Below, piece by piece: positions 1-9,600 of a stretch of DNA of 26,410 nucleotides. Position 1 is the first letter of the stretch, and each line of letters begins with the position of its first letter. This DNA comes from a virus. A model generated the notes under the pieces. It ran no database searches. It saw nothing but the letters and a program-made list of their open reading frames with translations, and was not told the DNA's origin. Made by a program: the position numbers and the translations under genes. The DNA lies in the IMG/VR virus record IMGVR_UViG_3300021425_000161, positions 1 through 26,410 of that record; one strand, 5' to 3'.

Positions 1-1
1 A

Positions 2-100
2 GAGGACGTGTCCTTCTGTCTAGATGCAAAAGAAGCAGGTATTGAGACTTGGTGTGATCCTCGTATTCGTGTTGGTCACGAAAAGACTCGCGTAATTTGA
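2..100 (+). CDS. Probable GT2-type glycosyltransferase, 3' end only
   Basis: Only the last 32 codons are in the window; the start lies upstream. The reading frame opens with EDVSFC and ends with RVGHEKTRVI before a TGA. An acidic ED pair followed by a short helix, a GIETWCDP stretch and a GHEK histidine is the usual layout of the C-terminal part of GT2-like nucleotide-sugar transferases, where the ED residues lie close to the acceptor or base site and the late histidine helps bind metal or substrate. Such enzymes are frequent in T4-like cyanophages and presumably glycosylate a phage or host surface component. The stop overlaps the next start in a TGATG junction, so the two are probably translationally coupled. 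Local G+C is 45 of 100 bases, clearly higher than in the structural genes downstream. The family call rests on a short tail and is moderately sure. Confidence 0.55.
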   Translation, partial: EDVSFCLDAKEAGIETWCDPRIRVGHEKTRVI

Positions 101-267
101 TGAGTAATTCAAAAGACCGTTATAACTTATGCTATAATGGTCGAGTAATTTACAAAAACCTCTCTTTCGACGATTGCTCGGATATCATCCAAGACCTATC
201 TGAGCAATTTTATTCAGGAGAAGACATTAATCCTGAACTTATTGAACTTGAACCTTTATTTGATTAA
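100..267 (+). CDS. Small acidic hypothetical protein (55 aa)
   Basis: The ATG shares its A with the upstream TGA stop (TGATG), which fixes this start and suggests translational coupling. The 55-aa product begins MSNSKDRYNLCYNGRVIYKN and ends in an acidic tail rich in Glu, Leu and Pro. There are no signal peptide or membrane segments. Short proteins of this form, with a YNG..IYKNLS pattern followed by an acidic tail, are familiar from T4-like cyanophage genomes but have no assigned function. Its place between a glycosyltransferase and a small basic protein gives no clear role. I regard the gene as real because the frame is tightly packed between neighbours and its codons look ordinary; the function is unknown. 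Confidence 0.7.
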   Translation: MSNSKDRYNLCYNGRVIYKNLSFDDCSDIIQDLSEQFYSGEDINPELIELEPLFD

Positions 268-272
268 AAATT

Positions 273-413
273 ATGGCAACTCGCAGGACTTCTGGTAACG
301 CTAAGATTGAATCCAAACCCAAAAAAACTCGTCAAGGGCAAGGGCAACATACCAAATATGCAGCATCATCCCGTAATGGGGCAGGTAAAAGGTATAGGGG
401 ACAAGGAAAATAA
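273..413 (+). CDS. Small basic hypothetical protein (46 aa)
   Basis: This 46-aa product starts five bases after the preceding stop. It is rich in Lys, Arg, Gln and Gly: MATRRTSGNAKIESKPKKTR, then GQGQH, then a C-terminal KRYRGQGK. It has no membrane segment or signal peptide and is likely disordered and nucleic-acid-binding by charge, although that is inference. Short basic proteins with the KPKKTRQG...KRYRGQGK form recur in T4-like cyanophages, commonly near the structural block; no function is established to my knowledge. The stop codon overlaps a late-promoter-like AATAAATA, so the next transcription unit appears to begin at the end of this gene. Confidence 0.72.
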   Translation: MATRRTSGNAKIESKPKKTRQGQGQHTKYAASSRNGAGKRYRGQGK

Positions 414-416
414 ATA
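409..416 (+). promoter_or_regulatory. T4-type late promoter motif before 442
   Basis: AATAAATA matches the NATAAATA form of the T4-like late promoter -10 element used in cyanophages. It ends 25 nt before the ATG at 442, nearly the same spacing as the motifs before 1302 and 15328. It overlaps the stop codon of the preceding gene. In an A+T-rich genome this octamer can occur by chance, so the constant spacing is the main support. Confidence 0.5.
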
Positions 417-441
417 GAATATAGTCTTGAGTTAAAATAAA

Positions 442-945
442 ATGAAAAATTTAAAATTTATATCTCAAGACAAAGAATTAGCACTGATTCAGGAGTTAAC
501 GTATAAGATTAAAATGTCCAATTGGGACATTCATCCAAGTAAAACTTGCTTCTTGTGCGTTTCTCCTGATTATTCAAGTATTGTAACTCAACATCTCTCG
601 CACTCATTGTCAATGGGGCGGGAGATTTTTCATATTGAAGCGGTAAATGTACCATTTCCAGACGAAGACCCCAAAAAATATCAAATTAATTTTGAATTAA
701 ACTATATTGAATGGGTTTTAGACTGGGAAAATTTTGTTTTAATTGAAGCAGGTGTAATTAAAGGTGGAACTTATACCTGGATTACAGAGATAATGAAAAA
801 ATATACAGAAAAAAATTATTATACAGTAGCATTATGTGAAAATATCAATAGTAAATTCCAAAGTGATATGGTTTCACTATACTATAATGATGATATAGAA
901 GATTTGCATTACTGGTGGGAACGACCAAACAATCATTGGACATAA
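442..945 (+). CDS. Hypothetical protein with phosphoribosyltransferase-like motif (167 aa)
   Basis: A soluble 167-aa protein with no signal peptide or membrane segment. Around residues 99-112 it carries FVLIEAGVIKGGT, a run of hydrophobic residues, an acidic residue and then GGT. This resembles the PRPP-binding loop of type I phosphoribosyltransferases (usually hydrophobics, two acidic residues, then a TGGT-like turn), but only one acidic residue is present where two are usual. After it come a helix (TWITEIMKKY) and VALCEN, as expected for the following helix and strand of that fold. The C-terminus has a Trp-rich LHYWWERPNNHW patch. Activity is therefore doubtful; it may be a degenerate or binding-only relative. 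A late promoter motif lies 25 nt upstream, so it is probably expressed late with the structural genes. The fold call is inference from one motif; the gene itself looks real. Confidence 0.6.
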   Translation: MKNLKFISQDKELALIQELTYKIKMSNWDIHPSKTCFLCVSPDYSSIVTQHLSHSLSMGREIFHIEAVNVPFPDEDPKKYQINFELNYIEWVLDWENFVLIEAGVIKGGTYTWITEIMKKYTEKNYYTVALCENINSKFQSDMVSLYYNDDIEDLHYWWERPNNHWT

Positions 946-948
946 ATC

Positions 949-966
949 ACGGGATAGCAACCCCGT
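949..966 (+). promoter_or_regulatory. Small hairpin in the leader of the 87-aa gene
   Basis: ACGGG at 949-953 can pair with CCCGT at 962-966 around an 8-nt loop (ATAGCAAC), right after the stop of the upstream gene. It is followed by AAAAAG rather than a T-run, so it is not a standard terminator. It may be part of a structured leader or a processing site. Confidence 0.35.
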
Positions 967-974
967 AAAAAGTT

Positions 975-994
975 CTGATCTAAACAATCAGGAG
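975..994 (+). promoter_or_regulatory. Hairpin overlapping the ribosome binding site of the 87-aa gene
   Basis: CTGAT at 975-979 pairs perfectly with ATCAG at 987-991 around a 7-nt loop. The 3' arm contains the first two bases of AGGAG (990-994), a good Shine-Dalgarno sequence six bases before the ATG at 1001. The hairpin could lower access to the start site, but a 5-bp A/T-containing stem is weak. This is the clearest Shine-Dalgarno sequence before any full gene in the window. Confidence 0.4.
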
Positions 995-1000
995 CAAAAA

Positions 1001-1264
1001 ATGGGACAACCAGCAGATCGTAATCAAGAATACATGATGGAAATGTGGGGAACCGATGGATTAGTAACCGATTATGGTTCACTAGCAAAAAAATTACAAT
1101 CAAGCACTGAGAAAAAAATGCTTAGAGAGATAGTTGAAGATGATATAACTCCAAGAAAGCATGACTTTGAACATCAAAATGAAATTCACGAAAAAATTCG
1201 TAATGATAATGACTATGATGATTGGTCATATGGCACAGAACCTACCTGGGGACATGGATGGTAA
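1001..1264 (+). CDS. Acidic hypothetical protein (87 aa)
   Basis: An 87-aa soluble protein that starts MGQPADRNQEYMMEMWGTDG. It is mixed-charge in the middle and ends in an Asp/Tyr/Trp-rich tail (DYDDWSYGTE, then WGHGW). There is no signal peptide, membrane segment or recognised catalytic motif. The start is fixed by AGGAG six bases upstream, preceded by two small hairpins. Short proteins with a MGQPADRN start appear to be common in T4-like cyanophages near the baseplate genes, but I know of no function. A TATAAATA late promoter follows just after its stop, so it lies at the end of the transcription unit before gp25. Confidence 0.72.
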   Translation: MGQPADRNQEYMMEMWGTDGLVTDYGSLAKKLQSSTEKKMLREIVEDDITPRKHDFEHQNEIHEKIRNDNDYDDWSYGTEPTWGHGW

Positions 1265-1271
1265 AAATGGG

Positions 1272-1279
1272 TATAAATA
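1272..1279 (+). promoter_or_regulatory. T4-type late promoter before gp25
   Basis: A perfect TATAAATA, the canonical T4 late promoter -10 element, lies in the 37-bp gap between the 87-aa gene and gp25. It ends 22 nt before the ATG at 1302. It probably drives the gp25-gp6-giant protein unit with the phage late sigma factor (gp55-type) and sliding clamp. Confidence 0.62.
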
Positions 1280-1301
1280 AAGCATAACTATACCTACGAT
1301 A

Positions 1302-1703
1302 ATGCCAATAGAACGTGTTAGTTCTGGATTTAAGGATATAAGCCTTTCTCTCAAAAGAAATCCTTTAACAAAGGACATAGTTGTTTTGAAGAATAGGGAT
1401 GCAATAACACGCTCTATTAAAAATTTAATATTTACTTTGAAGGGTGAAAAATTTTTTGAACCCGAAATAGGTTCTCTTGTAAGTAGATTGTTATTTGAGA
1501 ATATAAATCAGGATTTAGCTAATGATGTAAAAAGAGAAATTGAAGTTGTTATAAAAAATAATGAGCCAAGAGTAAAGTTACTAAATGTAGAAGTTATAGC
1601 GGATTACGATCTAAATCAACTGAATGTTACTATAGAATATTTAATTATTGGTATCGAATCTACGCCTCAAGAATTAACATTCATATTACTACCCACAAGA
1701 TAA
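1302..1703 (+). CDS. 25: Baseplate wedge subunit gp25
   Basis: A 133-aa GPW/gp25-family protein, the lysozyme-like-fold wedge component that helps nucleate the baseplate and sheath junction; T4 gp25 is 132 aa. Visible family features are the helix-rich start, FFEPEIGSLVSRLLFEN at about residues 51-67, and the family-typical EPRVKL at about residues 88-93, followed by VEVIADYDLNQLNVTIEYLI strands. It is full length. The ATG has no strong Shine-Dalgarno sequence, but it follows a perfect late promoter and the start agrees with the family length. Its TAA is directly followed by the ATG of gp6, with no spacer, which suggests coupled translation. Identification is confident. Confidence 0.93.
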   Translation: MPIERVSSGFKDISLSLKRNPLTKDIVVLKNRDAITRSIKNLIFTLKGEKFFEPEIGSLVSRLLFENINQDLANDVKREIEVVIKNNEPRVKLLNVEVIADYDLNQLNVTIEYLIIGIESTPQELTFILLPTR

Positions 1704-3611
1704 ATGTCATTAGTTAACGTATCATCACTAGATTTTAATGATATACGACAATCTATCATAAGCTTTTTAAGGTCTGATGGTAGATTTACAGATTATGATT
1801 TTGAAGGATCTAATTTCAGAGTTCTTTTAGATACTCTAGCATATAACACTTATATTAGCTCATATAATGCTAATATGTTAACTAATGAAGTGTTTTTGGA
1901 TGGTGCTACCTTAAGGGAAAATGTAGTATCTATTGCAAGAAATATTGGATATTTACCAAGATCTGTAAGGTCATCTAAAGCAAAGGTATCTTTTTATGTT
2001 GATCTGACAGAGTATGATCAAAATCCAATTTCCGTCATAGTAAAAAAAGGAATTATAGCATCATCTTCAGACGGAACACTTTTAAATTCATTCACATATT
2101 CAATCCCAGATGATATTAGATCTAGAGTATCTGGTAAATTGGCAGAATTTAAAGATATTGAAATTTTTGAAGGTAATTATATTGAGGAGTATTTTACTGT
2201 AGATTCTCTCAGTAAAACCCAAAGATTTATTTTACGTAATAATAACATAGATACAACCACAATAAGAGTAGTTGTAAGAGATAGTAAAGCGAGTAGTAAT
2301 TCAATAGTATATAAGTTTGCGGATAATATTACAAATGTAAGACCTTCAGATAAGGTATTCTTCATCAATGAAATTGAAGATAGTAAATATGAATTGATAT
2401 TTGGTGATGGAACTTTTGGTAGTGCTTTATCTGATAAAAATTATATCATTGTTTCTTATGTTAGAACAAGGGGTGATGCTGCGAATGGAGTTAGAAATTT
2501 TGAGTTTAATGGAATATTAACAGATAATAATGGAAATCCTTTAGATATTGATGTTCCAATAATAACTACAATAGAATCTAGTGATTATGGATCTCCTATA
2601 GAATCAATATCATCAATAAAAAAATTCGCTCCTAGACTATATGCAAGTCAAAATAGAGCAGTAACAGCGTCAGATTATGAAACTTTATTACCATTAATAT
2701 ATCCAGAAGCTGAATCAGTATCTGTATTTGGTGGAGAAGATTTGAACCCACCAAAATTTGGGAAAGTTTTTATTACAGTAAAACCAAAAAATGGTACTTA
2801 CTTATCAAATTTACTCAAAGATTCCTTAAAACAAAAATTAAAACAATATTCAGTTGCTGGAATAATACCAGAATTTGTTGATTTAAAATATCTTTATATT
2901 GAATATGATTCTGCAGTTTATTATAATATAAATCGTGGTTATTCTGGAACGATAAAGGAAAAATTACAATCCAATTTAGAGATTTACTCAAAATCTAAAG
3001 AACTTAATAATTATGGATCAAGATTCAAGTATAGTAAGTTTTTAAAATTGATTGATGATTCTTCAGAATCAATAACATCAAATATTACAAAAATATCAAT
3101 TAGAAGAGATTTGAAGATTGTTGGTGGTACTAATACACAGTATGAAATCTGCTTTGGTAATTCTTTTTATATAAAAAGAAAAAATGGGTTTAATATTAAG
3201 AGTAGTGGATTTGTCATTTCAGATGTTGCTGGAGTTGTATATTTGGCAGATAGACCAATAAATGACATTACTGGTGAATTATTTGTATTTAAATTAATAT
3301 CAAAATCAAATCCAGTGATTGTAAAAGATAAAATTGGAATTATAAACTATAAATCTGGAGAGATTAACATAAATTATTTAAATATTATATCAACATCAAA
3401 GACTGATATTTCTGGAGATAATATTATACAAATATCTGCTATTCCAGAATCGAATGATATTGTTGGGAAGCAAGATTTGTATTTACAGTTAGACACAACT
3501 TCTTCATCAATAAATTTAATAAACGACACAATTACTTCTGGAACTAATCTATCTGGATCAGAATATATAGTTACATCTAGCTACCTAAACGAAGACTTAG
3601 TAAGAATATAA
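1704..3611 (+). CDS. 6: Baseplate wedge subunit gp6
   Basis: A 635-aa baseplate wedge protein; T4 gp6 is 660 aa. In T4, gp6 dimers form the continuous inner ring of the baseplate and connect wedges, binding gp7, gp25 and gp53. Family features are the N-terminal FNDIRQSIISFLRSDGRFTD and DFEGSNFRVLLDTLAYNTYI blocks with FLDGATLRENVVSIARNIGY (residues about 10-90), FGDGTFG near residue 233, and the AVTASDYETLLPLIYPEAES block from about residue 319, typical of gpJ/gp6-like baseplate proteins. The C-terminal 200 residues are Ser/Thr/Asn-rich beta-type sequence. It starts immediately after the gp25 stop and ends four bases before the giant gene, so the three genes probably share one transcript. There is no frame disruption. 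Confidence 0.93.
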   Translation: MSLVNVSSLDFNDIRQSIISFLRSDGRFTDYDFEGSNFRVLLDTLAYNTYISSYNANMLTNEVFLDGATLRENVVSIARNIGYLPRSVRSSKAKVSFYVDLTEYDQNPISVIVKKGIIASSSDGTLLNSFTYSIPDDIRSRVSGKLAEFKDIEIFEGNYIEEYFTVDSLSKTQRFILRNNNIDTTTIRVVVRDSKASSNSIVYKFADNITNVRPSDKVFFINEIEDSKYELIFGDGTFGSALSDKNYIIVSYVRTRGDAANGVRNFEFNGILTDNNGNPLDIDVPIITTIESSDYGSPIESISSIKKFAPRLYASQNRAVTASDYETLLPLIYPEAESVSVFGGEDLNPPKFGKVFITVKPKNGTYLSNLLKDSLKQKLKQYSVAGIIPEFVDLKYLYIEYDSAVYYNINRGYSGTIKEKLQSNLEIYSKSKELNNYGSRFKYSKFLKLIDDSSESITSNITKISIRRDLKIVGGTNTQYEICFGNSFYIKRKNGFNIKSSGFVISDVAGVVYLADRPINDITGELFVFKLISKSNPVIVKDKIGIINYKSGEININYLNIISTSKTDISGDNIIQISAIPESNDIVGKQDLYLQLDTTSSSINLINDTITSGTNLSGSEYIVTSSYLNEDLVRI

Positions 3612-3615
3612 GAAC

Positions 3616-6600
3616 ATGAAAAATAGAGTACAGATTCAAAACATAGTTACAGACCAACAACCATCCTACGTAAAGGAATCTTATTCAGATTTTATACAGC
3701 TTCTGAAGGATTATTATAAGTCTCTGGAGTTTTCTGGTGGTCCAACAAACATTCTCAATAATATTAATGATTATACAAAATTAGAAAACATATCTGAGAT
3801 TGTATACTATACAGAACTTTCTTCAGATATCAATATCAATACAAAAACAATATCTGTTACTAATACTGAAGGTTTTCCAATCAAAAATGGATTAATTAAA
3901 ATTGATGATGAAATTATTTTTTATGATTCAAAAACAAAAACAGAATTTTTAGGATGTAAAAGAGGATTTAGTGGCATAACTGGATATTCTAAAGACGATT
4001 TTAATTTTTCAACTTCCTTTAGAAAAAAACATTTATCAAATGCAGTTGTATACAATTTAAATTCTTTATTCTTATTTGAACTGTATAAAAAGTTTAAATC
4101 CCAGTATACACCAGGATTTGAAGAAATTGATTTTTATGATGAATTAAATGAAAAAATACTAGTATCTAGAATTAAAGATTTTTACTCATCAAAAGGTACT
4201 GATAGATCATTTGAAATCTTATTTAATATTGTTTGGGGTGTAGATAGTAAAATAATAAGACCGAGAGACTTTTTAATCCAACCTTCCGATGCAGATTTTA
4301 GAATAACAAGAAAGATTGTTGTACAAGAATTTGATGGAGATCCTCTTATTCTTTCTGGGAGAACATTGTTTGAAGATGTAAATGGTATAGAAAAAAGTGC
4401 TTTTTCTACTATAATAAGCTCAGAACTTGTAATTAGTGAGGGTATAAAATATTACACTTTAACTCTAGATTATAATCCAGATATAGAATTTTTTAATTTT
4501 AATGTTCATAGTAAAACAAAAGTAACTGACAATGCTATTGCTGGACAAACATATCTTGATGTTGATTCAACATTGGGATTCCCAAATTCTGGAATTTTTC
4601 AATTTGAAGATAATGGAGTTTTAAGATCAGTAGAATATAATGGAAAAAATGACAATCAATTTTTCAATTTGATTTTACCAGTCAATTTAATGTCTGGTAC
4701 TGATATTTTAGATGATAGATTTGCATACTCCTTTGATGATAACGATAACTTAATTAAAGTGAGAATTAGGGGTGTTCTTGGAGATATAAATTTTGATAGA
4801 GAAGATACTTATTTTTATGACAATGGAGATAGTGTAAATATTACTTCTTTAGGGAAAGAGAGTGATAAAAAAATTCACTCTACTTGGTTTTTAAATTGTT
4901 CACCAAAATATACAGTAAAATCTCTGTTTAAAGTTACAGAAAAGTTAAATGGCATTTCTCAGTACAGAGTAGAAACTTTTGATGATAACATTTTCAGAGC
5001 TGGTGATACATTCACACTAAGATCTAGTACTGGTGAAGAATATACTAGTTCTGTTATAAGTTTTTCAAATACAAAAGTATTTGATATCAATGTAACAGAA
5101 ACATTGGATTTGTCCAAAAAGTACACTATTAAGAGAAATATTTCTAAACCAGAATTTCTTTTTGATAACAATCTAAACATAGTTTCATCCAATATCCAAA
5201 ATGTTTATATTGACAAAAAAGATACCTATGTAAGATCCACTTCACTACCATCTTACTTATCTAGGGGTGTTGCAGATAATAGTTTAACAGTAAAGTTTTC
5301 CACTAATATTCCAATTCCAACTGAAGAATTAGTAATTGGAAATCATCCATTTATTAGTGGAGATTCTATTTTTTATTCATATGATGGAAATTCTGGTCTC
5401 AATATACCAGAAGGACAATACTTTGTAAGCAGACTTAATGATAGTACAATAAAACTTGCTTCCAGTAGATCAAATATCAGATCCCATACATATTTGAGTA
5501 TTTTTGGAACAGCAATAGATAATAAAATTATTCTAACAAAATTTTACAATAAAAAAATAAATCCACAAGATATAATAAGAAAGTACCCTGAAGTAATCAA
5601 TGAGGCAGAAGAATCTGAAAAAATAACAAACCCTGGTGCAATTGGATCATTTTTAAATGGTGTTGAGTTAATAAATTATAAGTCTTCAGATGCTGTATAC
5701 TACGGAAAGATAGAATCCATTATTCCCTCTTCTTCTGGAGATTCTAACTATGACGTTATAAATCCACCAAAGTTAGAGATCATTGACACTGGAATAGGTG
5801 GTTCTTCTGGATTTGGTACTGGTGCATATGCAACTGTTAATGTTAGAGGAGGATTGAAAAGGGTTGATATTATAGATCCTGGATTTGGTTATGAAGTTGA
5901 ACCTGTTGTAACAATTAATGGTGGAAACGGATCTGGCGCTAATATAAAGTGTAACCTAAAAGCAGTAAAAAATGAGGTATTTTTTAATACTTCTAGCTTA
6001 TATAATCAATTAGATTTAACTACTGGTACTATAGACTTTAAGACATTTAATAAATTTAAAAACTATGAACCAGTAATTTATAATACACTAAAACAAGATA
6101 CAATTGGTGGATTAATTGATGGATCAATATATTATATTGTATCGGAAGATGGAATAACTGCAAATCTATATAATACATTTGAAGATTCTACTGCTGGAAT
6201 AAACACCATACAATTTACAAGTTATGGAGATGGTATTCATAAAATTACATCAGTGAATAAAAAAAATATTATATCTTCTGTTGATGTTTTAAGTTCTGGT
6301 TCAAATTATACAAACAAAATTTTATATTTTACTTCAGACAATATTAATATAAACTTTGATACTATCAGTATAAAAGATCATGGATATTCCGATAAAGAAA
6401 TAGTAATATTTAATAGTGATGGTATTCTTCCCACTGGATTATCATCTACCTCAGAGTATTATGTTAAAAAAGTAAATGAAGACGAATTTAAAGTTTATGA
6501 ATTAAATGATAATGATCTTGGAAAAGATTTTAATTACAATAACAATTTTAGTACACATTTTTTTGATTTTGGTAGTGGAATTCATCAAGTATCATATCAA

Positions 6601-9600
6601 AAAATTACCCTAAAAGTTGAAGCACCTATTGGAATAAACACAGTTAGTAGTGAACTATTTACTGCTAAATTAAATCCAATTTTCACTGGAGAGATTTTTT
6701 CAACTTCCATGAAAAATAATGGAAGTAACTATGGCGATGGCACAATTATAAATTATAATCGAGTACCAGTAGTAAATCTATACAATGGTGAAAATGCTAA
6801 ACTCTTACCAACAGTTTCTGATAGTGGTAAAATTATTGGAGTAACTGTTATTGATGGTGGTTCAAATTATATATCAGCACCAGAATTAAAAGTCATTGGA
6901 AATGGTTTTAATGCTATTTTGACTCCAATTATAGTTGATGGAAAAATTGAATCTGTTAAAATTTTAAATAGTGGGTTTGGATATGATAAAAACACATCAA
7001 TACAAATTTTATCTAATGGTTTTGGTGCAAAATTTGATGTTAGATTACAATCGTGGACAATAAATTTAGTGGAAAGATTATTTGATACAGAATCAATTAA
7101 AGTTGATGATGGTATAATATATGAATCTAAAGATATTTCTAAAGAATTAGCATATGGTCATGCATTTACTCCTAGGGGAATTAGAGAGCAGTGCCTAGCA
7201 ACTTCTCTGGATAATGATGGAAATCTTATATTTAAACAAGATTTAAATAATGATAGTGATACTATCAAATATCATTCTCCTATAGTTGGATGGGCATATG
7301 ATGGAAATCCAATATATGGACCTTATGGTTATGAAAATATTGAGGGTGGATCGGTTAAACAGATGATAAGTGGGTATGATTTAGAACAAACACTATCAAA
7401 TAGACCACCAGAATCTATCTTCCCTAATGGATACTTTGTTGAAGATTATGTATTTACTAATAGTGGAGATTTGGATAAGAATAACGGAAGATTTTGCAAA
7501 ACCCCAGAGTTTCCAAATGGAACATATGCATATTTTTCAACATTTAATACAACTAAAGAATCTACTGGTAATTATAATGGATTTTTAAAACCAAGATTTC
7601 CATATGTTATAGGAAATACATATAACTCAAAACCAGTTAACTATAATTTTGATGATTTTGCAAACTTATCTAGAAAAAAAGTAGACGAAAATAATTGGTT
7701 TAGATATACTTCCAGTTTTGGTTTTTCAAAAAATAACACTTTTTACGAAGGTTTAGTAAGTCCAGAAATTTTTAAGAATGTACTTCCAACTATAACAGAT
7801 ACCAGTAGTGGTTTTATTGAAGTGTTGAATGTTGTATCTGGCGGAGAAAATTATGCCGCAGGCGATCAAATTTATTTTGAAAACGAAGGAACTTTTGGAA
7901 GTGGTGCTTTTGCAGTTGTAAAATCAGTATCTGGAGCAGGAATTGGAACAATTACCTTTAACCAAGATGTTTATTCTGATATAGAATATATTAGATTAGA
8001 TAAAAATGGAAGATTTTTAGGTATTTCGAGTAATCATATAGACATAAATGATAATGATGTTGTAATTATTGATAATTCAAATATAATATCTACAAAGTTT
8101 AATGGTGATGCAAAATCGGTAAAAAGTGTAAAAAATAATCCGCTGTCATTTGCACAAGATTTAGAAGATTCTACTCAAACTGGAATAATTACATATATAC
8201 GAGTTAATGGTTCTCTAAATTCTACATTATCAATTGGAGACATTTATGAATCAAATGAAGAGAGATTTAAGATTTTAAATACTTATAGCAAAAATTATAC
8301 CTTAAAGGTTGAGAGATTATATTCAGCATCAATTGGAAGTACACATTCCCAAGGTGATATTCTTACAGAATTGAACAGAAAAATTGTTGTAACTACTGGT
8401 TTAAATACAGATAAATCATATAATTCCAATAATGAATATTATTTTAATCCAAAAGAATCTGTAATATTTCCATCAGAAAATTTATTATTATATTCATATC
8501 CAGTACCAGTATCAGAATTTCCAGGAACGCCTTGGAGTTTTAATACTACTGATCTATCAAGTACTGTAGAATATTTTGCAGAATCTCCGTTAAAAAATAA
8601 AAATCAAGCAGCTAAAGTTAGTATTAAAAATACTACAGGAGGTTCAGATTTTTATCTGTATGGATATAATGGAGTAAGTTTATCAAATGAAGAAAATGTT
8701 TTTTCTGTATTTTTAAAGGGAGAAAATGGTGGTGAATCATTATATATTATAGTTGATGATGGTTCTTCTTATTATGGTCAGCTAATAACACTAAGTAATG
8801 AATATAGAAGATATTCTTTCAAGGTAACAACATCTTCTGGTTTACATAACTTTAGAGTTGGTACTTATGGTCCAGGAGGATTCACTTTAAATTCCACACC
8901 AACTTTTTATGCCTGGGGATATCAAGTTGAGCGTGGAAAATTAAGTAATTATTATGAAAATTATGGAACATTTCTTCAAAGATCCGATAACAAGAGTGGA
9001 TTGTTATATTTAAATATTGAAGGACTAGATTTAGTAAGAACTGAAGATACTATTCCAAATACATTATATTTGCCAAATCATAAATTTAATCTTAATGATA
9101 ACTTAATTTATAAAATAAACAATACAGACACTCCAATAAATGTATCATATGCTTCAACCACCGAAGATCTTATTGATGTAAATCCTGTATATGTTGTACC
9201 ATACTCTAAAGATTATATTGGACTTTCTACACAAAAAGTTGGTATAGGGTCAACAAATGAGTATATTGGTATTGGTTCTAATGTATTTGAATTGATTAGA
9301 TATAATGACTACGGTTCTGGTGAGAATCATCATTTAAAAACAAATAAAGATAATATTATAAGATCAGATATTGCAAAAAAATATGCTAATCTGGTGACAA
9401 AATCTCCACATGGATTAGTTGCTGGTGATACAATAAATGTGAATTTATCTAGCAATAAAATAAGGACATTTAATGTATCTTATGACAATTTGGTATATAG
9501 GACTAAAATTAATCGAGTAGAATTTAATGCTTCTTCTGTTGATGTAGATTATAATACAATAAATTTACCAAACCATGAATTTAAAACAGGGGATAAAATA

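Noticed and set aside
1-420. Horizontally acquired segment based on higher G+C
   Set aside because: The first 100 bases are 45% G+C against roughly 30% in the structural genes, but the small genes there look typical of the same phage group and the sample is short.
949-966. The hairpin as a rho-independent terminator after the 167-aa gene
   Set aside because: The stem is only five pairs and is followed by AAAAAG rather than T residues.
2177-2368. Reverse-strand open frame inside gp6
   Set aside because: It lies wholly inside a well-supported gp6 frame, has no ribosome binding site, and is a composition shadow.
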